NCBI RefSeq assembly: GCF_030316135.1
Contig: NZ_CP128185.1
Coordinates: forward strand, 3,162,001 to 3,226,000
From: Aliiglaciecola sp. LCG003
GTDB taxonomy: Bacteria; Pseudomonadota; Gammaproteobacteria; Enterobacterales; Alteromonadaceae
Direction of reading: 5' to 3'
Length of the DNA: 64,000 bases
Part shown: piece by piece, positions 57,572 through 64,000 of the stretch
How the letters are laid out: each line of letters begins with the position of its first letter
How positions within the stretch are numbered: position 1 is the first letter of the stretch
Notes under the pieces: model-generated
Databases searched by the model: none
Seen by the model: the letters and a program-made list of their open reading frames with translations, nothing else
What the model was told of the DNA's origin: nothing
Translations under genes and position numbers: made by a program

Positions 57572-57586
57572 GCAAGAACCGCACCA
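57572..57586 (-). promoter_or_regulatory. Sigma-54 promoter of the HPr-rel-A operon
   Basis: Minus strand TGGTGCG-N4-TTGCT fits TGGYRYR-N4-TTGCW at every specified position, with the GG and GC at the required spacing. It lies 60 bp upstream of the Tat-signal gene. An enhancer-binding activator of PrsR type would be needed and is not in the window. Confidence 0.68.
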
Positions 57587-57657
57587 AATCAGCAACCACT
57601 TGATTTAGCTAATCTTAATTAAAGCAATAGCCCATAAGTGTAAAGATATTTGACATA

Positions 57658-58431
57658 CTATTTAAGACTAACTTTTGCTTGTTTGAGTAATTCACGAACA
57701 TATTTTACAGGTATTGCATAGGTAATACCACTAGGCTCTGATAAAACCGCCTCTTTAGTTGTTTTCACAAAGACCTTGTTGATCACCGCAACGACTTTTC
57801 CTTGGTCTACCTCATACACAGCACTACCGCTATTACCTGGGTATGCAGTCGCATCCATCTGATAAATATAGTATGGATCTCGCAGCCGTCGTAAGGTATT
57901 TACATCAAGTTGACTAGAGTGACTGCTAGGAATAATAATCGGAGTCGACGCCGCCATAATCCCTTTATGAGTTACCGGATAGTGACCTAAAATTGCTCCA
58001 ATCGGAAATCCAGTAAATGCCACTTCGGTGCCATCGTCGAGCAAATTATTATCTGCCAATTGCATAGGTTTTAGTTTTTCACTTATCTTTAGCAATGCCA
58101 AATCATGTAGTTCATCTATCTCGACAACTGTAGCTTCGAGTGCTTTGGGTTGTCTGCCCGTTCCGACAAAAACCACCCTTTTCTGACGGCTATTTTCCTT
58201 TAATGGAGTGCTGATAACATGATGGTTAGTAATAATATAACTGCCGTCTGCGACGGCGAAACCAGTCCCCTGTAGACTAGCTCTTGGCGAATTTATCGGG
58301 TCGAAAACACCAATACCTACCACTGATTCTTTTACTTTTTTAACCGTATCTACAATGCTATGCGCCAAGCTAAGATTTGGTGCACATAACAGGACTAAAA
58401 ATCCTATAGCCAGGTAGCTAAACTTAGACAA
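57658..58431 (-). CDS. Secreted trypsin-like serine protease
   Basis: 257 residues with a Sec signal peptide (about residues 1-23, ending SLAHS). Chymotrypsin-fold catalytic triad: His in IITNHHVIS near residue 71, Asp in ELHDLALLKI near 108, Ser in AYPGNSGSAVYEV near 197. No PDZ domain follows, unlike DegP. TTG start. The Tat-signal operon begins downstream on the same strand, but after its own promoter. Confidence 0.82.
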   Translation of the reverse strand: MSKFSYLAIGFLVLLCAPNLSLAHSIVDTVKKVKESVVGIGVFDPINSPRASLQGTGFAVADGSYIITNHHVISTPLKENSRQKRVVFVGTGRQPKALEATVVEIDELHDLALLKISEKLKPMQLADNNLLDDGTEVAFTGFPIGAILGHYPVTHKGIMAASTPIIIPSSHSSQLDVNTLRRLRDPYYIYQMDATAYPGNSGSAVYEVDQGKVVAVINKVFVKTTKEAVLSEPSGITYAIPVKYVRELLKQAKVSLK

Positions 58432-58584
58432 AATTCCAGTATCCTTATGCTATTCAACTTATCTAGTGTAATTCAGTTAAGGGTTGAAAATCAGTTATTT
58501 TGAAAATGACCGCGCAAAAGATTGAGCAAAAGATAATTTTTTGAACCATATTGTATCTAACATCTTGTTACCAATAAGTGCACC

Positions 58585-59424
58585 ATGTCATCTAAGCAGT
58601 TTGAGATTGAAACTAAAATAGTACCTATTTTTTCTGGTGGTGGCACTCGGTTAACCACTCATATAGGTATCATGCAAGCATTGCATGAATTGAACCTAAA
58701 CTATGACCATATCGTCGGTATTTCCGGAGGTTCTATTGTATCGGCGCTATTTTGCAGTGGTAAATCTTTAGATCAAATAATGACGCTGGCGGTTGAAACA
58801 GATTTTAGGCGATTTAAGGGTTATTCCATTTTTCGATTGTTAAAAGAAGGAGGCCTAAGCTCTGGAAATGCTTTTGAACAATGGATGGATAAACAACTTG
58901 AAGGTAAAACCTTTAGTCAGATGACCACCGATTTAAGCATTGTCGCAACTGATATTAATGGCGGAGGACCGGTCATTTTTAACAAACAAAACTGTCCCGA
59001 TTTAGCCGTATCCCAAGCTGTTAGGTTCTCGATGTCAATACCACTTATCTTCAGTTTTAAGCCCTATAAAGATCATCTGTTAGTCGATGGCGCTATTCTT
59101 TCAGAAGATGCCTTATTTAGAGAATGGACCGACAGTAACGATGTGAATGTGTGCTTTCGTCTTCAAAGCCAACAAGCACCAAGTATACAAAAACGTAAGG
59201 TTTTCTTTCATTTACCTGAATACTTGTTTATGTTGATCAAAACCTTTATGACCGCCTTATCCAGAGAGTATGTGCATGCCGAGCACTGGCATAACACTTT
59301 GGTGGTTGATACGGGCGAATTTTCCTCTGTCGATTTTGCACTTACTAAAAAGCAAAAGAAAATGCTTTACGATATAGGTAGAGAAACGACACTTAAGTAT
59401 TTGCCCATTAAGTTAAAACTGTAG
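58585..59424 (+). CDS. Patatin-like phospholipase
   Basis: 279 residues. Oxyanion hole FSGGGTRLTTHIG near residue 17, nucleophile Ser in VGISGGSIVSALF near 47, and the dyad Asp in LLVDGAILSED near 170. No signal peptide. The GGGTR is the canonical patatin GGGxR/K motif. It is divergent from the protease gene and convergent with the hotdog gene. Lipid substrate unknown. Confidence 0.86.
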   Translation: MSSKQFEIETKIVPIFSGGGTRLTTHIGIMQALHELNLNYDHIVGISGGSIVSALFCSGKSLDQIMTLAVETDFRRFKGYSIFRLLKEGGLSSGNAFEQWMDKQLEGKTFSQMTTDLSIVATDINGGGPVIFNKQNCPDLAVSQAVRFSMSIPLIFSFKPYKDHLLVDGAILSEDALFREWTDSNDVNVCFRLQSQQAPSIQKRKVFFHLPEYLFMLIKTFMTALSREYVHAEHWHNTLVVDTGEFSSVDFALTKKQKKMLYDIGRETTLKYLPIKLKL

Positions 59425-59479
59425 TTAGCTGTAATGGAATACAAACCCTGAGCGTTGTTTGTTGTCTCTATACGGACGT

Positions 59480-60379
59480 TTATGCACCAACGATGGAGGC
59501 AAGTGGTAACAGCACAATTTGCGCGGTAAATAGCGGGGTATTCTGCTGCACATAACCGACACACACATGACTGACCTTTTGTTGGTCACCTTCAACCTTA
59601 GTTTCTGGGCTAACCACTATATTCAACACATCATTACTTTTAAGGCTAGCTAATTGCTTCTTATCAATGCAAAGTTTGTGCGACGCATAAATCATTGGAT
59701 TTTTCACCAAATCATGGCCTATGGCCTGCGCCCGCTCGAGTAACGCTGAAGAGACTAAACTAAGGGGATACATTTGCGGAAATTTAACCCTATCTGAAAA
59801 TTCGTCAATATAGTGGGATTGCTCGGCGAACGCACTGGTCAGAAAGTTCTTTGCATTCCCCACAATCATATATTTGCGTTTAAGGAAACAGCCACTACTT
59901 TGGTGAAACGAGCGGTCCGCACGTCGGCCCCAATCTACATCCAAAGGAATCTCTGCAGGCAACAAAACCGTATTAAATTCTGATTCACGTTTAAAGCCCA
60001 ATATCACCGCTTTATCATTGGCCTTGAGCAGTAAACGATTTGAATACAACTTGCCATTTTGGTTTTGACTATGTTTACCTGACTTCACGTCTAAATGAAG
60101 TTCATCACCTGCAACCACTACACCTGCAAAGGTTAGCTCAAACGCACTAAAAGGAAAATCATCTCGGTGCAGTTGCTGCTGTTCATGGTTTTCAATTTCC
60201 GTCTGTTCCATTTGGGTTTCAATAAAACAACCTAATTGGAAGCCTAGTGCTATAGGACCATTAAATGGATTGTGTTTAATCCAATTCCATCGATTTTTAT
60301 CATGGAATAAATTGAAATCGTCGGTAGAGTTTCTAGCCACTTCAATATGTATTTGGGATAGCCGATGAGGTTTCAACAT
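59480..60379 (-). CDS. Double hotdog-fold (MaoC-like) protein
   Basis: 299 residues. The N-terminal part resembles the MaoC hydratase signature: STDDFNLFHDKNRW followed by NPFNGPIALGFQLG near residues 18-48, where hydratases carry Asp and His in D-x-N-x-x-H-x-D. Here the spacing is loose, so activity is uncertain. A second, weaker hotdog-like half begins near residue 170. It is divergent from the exosortase-associated acyltransferase, suggesting an acyl-chain-related role; this is inference. Strong ribosome binding site GGAGAT. Confidence 0.55.
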   Translation of the reverse strand: MLKPHRLSQIHIEVARNSTDDFNLFHDKNRWNWIKHNPFNGPIALGFQLGCFIETQMEQTEIENHEQQQLHRDDFPFSAFELTFAGVVVAGDELHLDVKSGKHSQNQNGKLYSNRLLLKANDKAVILGFKRESEFNTVLLPAEIPLDVDWGRRADRSFHQSSGCFLKRKYMIVGNAKNFLTSAFAEQSHYIDEFSDRVKFPQMYPLSLVSSALLERAQAIGHDLVKNPMIYASHKLCIDKKQLASLKSNDVLNIVVSPETKVEGDQQKVSHVCVGYVQQNTPLFTAQIVLLPLASIVGA

Positions 60380-60564
60380 AATCTCCTTAATTGAACTGTT
60401 ACTATCTAAACAATTGGTATAAGTATTTAGTTAAACGGCGATTATTTAATGTTAATCGTTTGACAAACATGCAGTTAAACCCGAAACTTTATACTGAATG
60501 AAATTGAATTCGTAATATAGGTCATATCAATAATGGTTAATAACCTTCACAAAGGGAAGTCTTA

Positions 60565-61302
60565 ATGACTGAAATTTCAGAAGAAAGCATTTCTAGTCAT
60601 TTCTCCGACTATTTAAGGCCAGTATTTTCAGAAACTCAGCAACATAAAAATCAGTCTTTTGAGATCCGTCATCAGGTTTATTGTGAAGAATTGCATTTCG
60701 AACCGGAGCGAGATGATAGATTAGAAACGGACGAGTTTGATAAGCATGCCCTGCATTGTCTGATTCAGCATAAATCCAGTGAGCTGTTTGCTGGCACCGT
60801 CAGATTGATTGTTTCAGATAACCCAAGTCAACTGCTGCCGATAGAACTATATTGTAAAGAAGCCATTCAGCGCCCTGACTTGTTTCCCGATAATTTTGCT
60901 CGGAATGACATTTGTGAAATTTCAAGATTAGCCGTTCCAGCCCAATTCAGACGTCGTAAAATGGATAATTACGAAGGGGCAGCGATAGGTATGATCAATA
61001 AAGAAATATACTCTGAAACAGAATTAAGGTGTTTCCCCTTTATTGCGGTAGGTTTATATTTGTCGGCCACTTCAATTTTATTGAAGAAAAATATCAATCA
61101 TTGCTTTGTTATGGTTGAACCTCGTCTAGCCAGAAGCATGCGTTTTGTAGGATTGCCCTTTGAGCAAATTGGACCTGTCATTGACTACCACGGCAAAAGA
61201 GCTCCCTACTACATCCAACCTAAACAAGTTGAGCAGAATTTAAAACAAGACTTTAAAGCCTTATTACAAAATATTGATATTGAATTACAACCCCAGATTT
61301 GA
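60565..61302 (+). CDS. PEP-CTERM/exosortase system-associated acyltransferase
   Basis: 245 residues of the GNAT-like, LuxI-related family found with exosortase systems. Typical segments are FEIRHQVYCEELHFEP near residue 33, CEISRLAVPAQFRRRK near 115, and the C-terminal MRFVGLPFEQIGPVIDYHGKRAPYYI. The family is thought to use an acyl carrier; its acceptor is unknown. Ribosome binding site AGGGAAG. The ThiF-like gene follows after 130 bp. Confidence 0.88.
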   Translation: MTEISEESISSHFSDYLRPVFSETQQHKNQSFEIRHQVYCEELHFEPERDDRLETDEFDKHALHCLIQHKSSELFAGTVRLIVSDNPSQLLPIELYCKEAIQRPDLFPDNFARNDICEISRLAVPAQFRRRKMDNYEGAAIGMINKEIYSETELRCFPFIAVGLYLSATSILLKKNINHCFVMVEPRLARSMRFVGLPFEQIGPVIDYHGKRAPYYIQPKQVEQNLKQDFKALLQNIDIELQPQI

Positions 61303-61432
61303 GGTATATCAGGTCGCTGAGCTCTTTTCTTATATGTGAATAGTATCGATGATAGCGATAATATGAGATCGCCAAGTGACAGATAGCCCCTATTGATTGG
61401 TTACTGCCCTAACAAACATAGAGAGACTAATA

Positions 61433-62308
61433 ATGTTTGACTACAAAGAAGCATTTTCTAGAAACATTGGTTGGATGACTGATGAAGAGCAAGAAATTCT
61501 TCGCAACAGCAAAGTGGCTATTGGTGGTTTGGGAGGTGTCGGCGGTGATCACGCGATTGTTTGCGCCAGACTAGGTATTGGCAATTTCCATATTTCGGAT
61601 ATGGACCAATATGATTTAGTCAATTTTAATCGTCAGGCCGGTGCCTCCATGAAAACCCTTGGCTTAGAAAAATCTAAGGTAATGGAAGATATACTTGCCA
61701 ATATCAACCCGGAATCTCGTGTAAAAAATTTCGACACCGGCATTAGTGATGAAAATTTAGAGGACTTTTTAGACGGTGTGGATCTATATATAGATAGCTT
61801 GGATATCTTTGCTATGGATATTAGACGAAAAGTGTTTCAACGTTGTTATGAGAAGAATATCCCTTGCGTCACCGCTGCTCCTATGGGAATGGGAACCGCA
61901 GTGCTAGTATTTATGCCTGGAAAAATGTCTTTTGAGCAGTATTTTTGTTTAGAAGGACTCAATGAAGAAGATAAGTTTTATCACTTAATTATGGGCTTAT
62001 CGCCAGCAATGCTGCAACTAAGTTATCTAGTTGACAGAACGAAAGTCGACTTTTGGCATGGGAAAGTTCCATCGACCCCAATGGGAATTTCATTAGCGGC
62101 AGGCGTTCTAAATAGTAACGTATTGAAAATCCTGTTAAATCGTGGAGAAGTCCTGTGTGCCCCCCATGGATGGCATGTAGATGCTTACAAAAACAAATCC
62201 AAACGAACATGGCGTCCTTGGGGGAATAAAAACCCTATACAGAAGTACATCATGTTTCCCATGGTTAAAAAGGCCATAGGCAAGCCCAAACCAGCGGATA
62301 TTAGCTAA
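61433..62308 (+). CDS. ThiF/E1-like adenylyltransferase
   Basis: 291 residues from the ATG at 61433 (MFDYKEAFSRNIGWMTDEEQ); an upstream TTG is rejected. The E1 fold is clear: nucleotide loop AIGGLGGVGGDHAIVC near residue 33, and SDMDQYDLVNFNRQ near 55 with the conserved Asp and Asn-x-x-Arg-Gln. The usual zinc Cys pairs are missing. No ThiS/MoaD/ubiquitin-like partner is encoded nearby, so the acceptor is unknown. It probably works with the acyltransferase upstream. Confidence 0.86.
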   Translation: MFDYKEAFSRNIGWMTDEEQEILRNSKVAIGGLGGVGGDHAIVCARLGIGNFHISDMDQYDLVNFNRQAGASMKTLGLEKSKVMEDILANINPESRVKNFDTGISDENLEDFLDGVDLYIDSLDIFAMDIRRKVFQRCYEKNIPCVTAAPMGMGTAVLVFMPGKMSFEQYFCLEGLNEEDKFYHLIMGLSPAMLQLSYLVDRTKVDFWHGKVPSTPMGISLAAGVLNSNVLKILLNRGEVLCAPHGWHVDAYKNKSKRTWRPWGNKNPIQKYIMFPMVKKAIGKPKPADIS

Positions 62309-62652
62309 AATAATAATAGCTTACGAACGGCCCCAAAGCGCTGTTGTGGAGCTAAAGCATGAAACTAAACATTATGTGCTTCTAATCATTGTTTAATTCA
62401 CACACTTGACTCTAGCGGCTAGGTTTAACATTTGATGTGTTATCTTAGCTGCCAATCTATCCTCTCGATCCTAGCCTACTTTGTTCTTAAATGATTGTTT
62501 TTCTTCAGGCTTCTTACAGCGTCTCTTAACCCGGTTCATTTTAACTTGTTTAAAAATAGGGCCTATAATGGATAGAAGTATTGGCTAAGCTACTTTGAGC
62601 GGAAAATAAAAAACCCGGCATAAGCCGGGTTTTTTAACACTTTTAAAGTATC
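62309..62652. other. Convergent intergenic region with terminator
   Basis: 344 bp between the ThiF-like gene and the PEP-CTERM gene, reading toward each other. Apart from the terminator at 62605-62636 nothing was recognised. Confidence 0.6.
62605..62636. terminator. Terminator of the PEP-CTERM gene
   Basis: AAAAAACCCGGC, 4-nt loop, GCCGGGTTTTTT. It is symmetrical and works for the minus-strand gene ending at 62653. Confidence 0.9.
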
Positions 62653-63483
62653 TTAGTTTTTACGTCTGCGACCTGCGCCAGCCAAACCTAAAAGACCAAG
62701 ACCTAATACCGCCAAGCTTGAAGGCTCAGGGATTTGGAAAGATAATGAACCGTCGTGGTTACCAGCCAATGTGAAGGTACCATCGTTATTATCAATAACT
62801 GTCACGAAACGCGGATCAGTGTTGAAGTCAACAAAACCGAAACCGTCAATTTCTTGATCAACCAAATCAGCTGCAGAACCTTTATCGAAGTTCAATACGT
62901 CACCAGCTGCAATACCGTTTACCATACCAGCACCAACTGAAGAAATCATAGTTCTAAGCGAAGGACCACCTAAGCTCTGTGTCACACTCAAGAAATCAAG
63001 AGTGAACAATTCTACAAACTCGCTAGTGTTAGCAAAGCCTGGCGTGAAATAATAGAAAGTGATTTCACCAGTATTATAATCTGTCGCTAAGCCAGGGCCT
63101 AAGGTACCAGATAGTTCGAATTGGAAGGTTAAACCCCAGTTACCGAAACCATTGTGGCTTTCAGTACCGAATTGATTTGGTAAAAACCCAGCAACGGCAT
63201 TGTTAGCGATATTAGCGCCAGCAGCAGGGCCACTGATGAATCCACCTGTAGTAGTGATAGCATCACCCGCAGTTGGACCATTCATATCAGCATCAGTTAC
63301 CAATGTTGAAGACGAATAGTTATAAGACATTTGCTCTAACCAACCAGTAGTTGTTGCACCAGCAGCTTGATTTTTCAGGTTATCACCGAAATCAGCACCT
63401 GCATCAATGTAAAATGCATCAGCCATGGCTACCGAAGAACCAGTTGCTAAAATCATCCCTGCTATTAAAGACTTGTAATTCAT
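62653..63483 (-). CDS. PEP-CTERM sorting domain protein
   Basis: 276 residues with a Sec signal peptide (MNYKSLIAGMILATGSSVAMA) and a C-terminal PEP-CTERM signal: PEPSSLAVLGLGLLGLAG followed by RRRKN. Exosortase cuts at the PEP motif so the protein is released to the surface or exopolysaccharide matrix. The middle part is Gly/Asn/Thr-rich with few charges and is not recognised. No exosortase gene is in the window. A sigma-54-like promoter lies upstream. Confidence 0.9.
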   Translation of the reverse strand: MNYKSLIAGMILATGSSVAMADAFYIDAGADFGDNLKNQAAGATTTGWLEQMSYNYSSSTLVTDADMNGPTAGDAITTTGGFISGPAAGANIANNAVAGFLPNQFGTESHNGFGNWGLTFQFELSGTLGPGLATDYNTGEITFYYFTPGFANTSEFVELFTLDFLSVTQSLGGPSLRTMISSVGAGMVNGIAAGDVLNFDKGSAADLVDQEIDGFGFVDFNTDPRFVTVIDNNDGTFTLAGNHDGSLSFQIPEPSSLAVLGLGLLGLAGAGRRRKN

Positions 63484-63555
63484 ATTTATTCTCCAGCGAG
63501 TAAGTTAAAGTTGTTAAAGCTATTTTGCATGTCTAGCTTTCCATGATTGTATAAA

Positions 63556-63570
63556 GCATATTACGGGCCA
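63556..63570 (-). promoter_or_regulatory. Sigma-54-like promoter of the PEP-CTERM gene
   Basis: Minus strand TGGCCC-N5-ATGC, matching TGGCAC-N5-TTGC at all but two positions, with correct GG/GC spacing. The start codon is about 70 bp downstream. PEP-CTERM genes are known RpoN/PrsR targets in Zoogloea. Confidence 0.6.
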
Positions 63571-63660
63571 ACTTTTAACTCACTGTTTTTACGTTGTTTT
63601 TTATTTATGACTGTTGGGGAGTGTTAAAAATGCTGACACTTTAATTACCCCCAAGTGCTA

Positions 63661-64000
63661 TTATTGATTCGCTTTTTGAGCCGCTTCGTAATGTATTCGA
63701 TAGTCCTGGTTACTTGGCTGCAAATCAAATGCTTTTTTACTAACTTCTAATGCTCTTTTCAGATCACCATTTTTCAATAATGCGACACCTAGAGTATCCA
63801 GCATCATAGGGTTTTCAGGTCGCAGCGCTACCGCTTTTTCTGCATAATCCACCGCTTTAACTGTCTCCCCTGTTTGCCCGTACAGCCAGCCTAAATTGTT
63901 TAGTACAATTATATTTTCCGGTAAATACTCAACTAAGAATACATAGTGTTCAATTGCTTTTTCAGGGAATTCCTGCATATACATTTCGGCTAATCTTGCT
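63661..64000 (-). CDS. TPR-repeat protein, C-terminal part, probably PrsT (cut by window edge)
   Basis: At least two tetratricopeptide repeats are visible (VLNNLGWLYGQTGETVKAVDYAEKAVALRP and MLDTLGVALLKNGDLKRALEVSKKAFDLQP), ending at a normal stop. The frame stays open to the right edge, so the N-terminus lies outside and any internal Met is not the start. Because a PEP-CTERM gene follows directly, the TPR protein PrsT of exosortase systems is the likely identity, but the diagnostic part is missing. Confidence 0.65.
   Translation of the reverse strand, partial: ARLAEMYMQEFPEKAIEHYVFLVEYLPENIIVLNNLGWLYGQTGETVKAVDYAEKAVALRPENPMMLDTLGVALLKNGDLKRALEVSKKAFDLQPSNQDYRIHYEAAQKANQ

Overview
The window looks like a chromosomal segment of a marine gammaproteobacterium of the order Alteromonadales, with the Glaciecola/Paraglaciecola/Alteromonas group the best guess. 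The evidence is a sodium-type PomAB flagellar stator beside xseB-ispA-dxs, the queA-tgt-yajC-secDF and nrdR-rib-nusB-thiL-pgpA blocks, a long PilZ protein beside radA, a PEP-CTERM (exosortase) system and moderate to low GC. No tRNA, rRNA, CRISPR array, insertion sequence or prophage was seen.

Layout. Bases 1-3905 hold clpB (cut by the left edge, behind a heat-shock-type promoter), pgeF, rluD and bamD. Bases 3970-5899 hold a ChrR-type anti-sigma factor, its ECF sigma factor and a LON-domain protein; a TGATCC-type promoter overlaps the LON stop codon. Bases 6244-7937 encode PomA/PomB behind a sigma-28-like promoter, and 8308-11344 encode xseB-ispA-dxs. Bases 11555-20225 are a long leftward run: glyA, a CPBP protease, a rhodanese, nrdR, ribD, ribE, ribBA, ribH, nusB, thiL, pgpA. 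Bases 20367-28584 hold an oxidoreductase, ettA, two PilZ proteins, radA and suhB. Bases 28672-35657 hold a degenerate GGDEF membrane protein and secF-secD-yajC-tgt-queA.

Bases 35670-42310 are accessory in character. They contain a probable small RNA with C-rich loops, a DUF6471-type small protein, a palindromic operator-like element, and a seven-gene envelope-stress operon (yjfI, yjfJ/PspA, a TVGYGD potassium channel, yjfK, yjfL, yjfM, yjfC) that meets a TSUP transporter gene tail to tail with 75 bp of overlap. Bases 42634-51990 carry a rhomboid protease, a VC0807-family membrane protein, alkaline phosphatase, CheV, and the glyoxylate shunt (isocitrate lyase, a LysR regulator, malate synthase G).

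Bases 52097-64000 are the most distinctive part. Nucleotide-sugar genes (UDP-glucuronate-epimerase-like, TviB-like) are followed by a tightly coupled four-gene leftward operon: a twin-arginine-signal Cys-containing protein, a PqqD-like chaperone, an HprK-related kinase and a nucleotidyltransferase, behind a near-perfect sigma-54 promoter. Next come a secreted trypsin-like protease, a patatin lipase, a hotdog-fold protein, the exosortase-associated acyltransferase, a ThiF/E1-like adenylyltransferase, a PEP-CTERM protein with its own sigma-54-like promoter, and a TPR protein cut by the right edge. I infer that a sigma-54 regulator of the PrsR type, encoded elsewhere, switches on both the PEP-CTERM protein and the HPr-rel-A operon, linking an uncharacterised modification system to the exosortase/exopolysaccharide programme.

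Where the first possible start codon of a reading frame was weak, I moved the start to the codon supported by a ribosome binding site or by the family's usual N-terminus, and say so in the entry.
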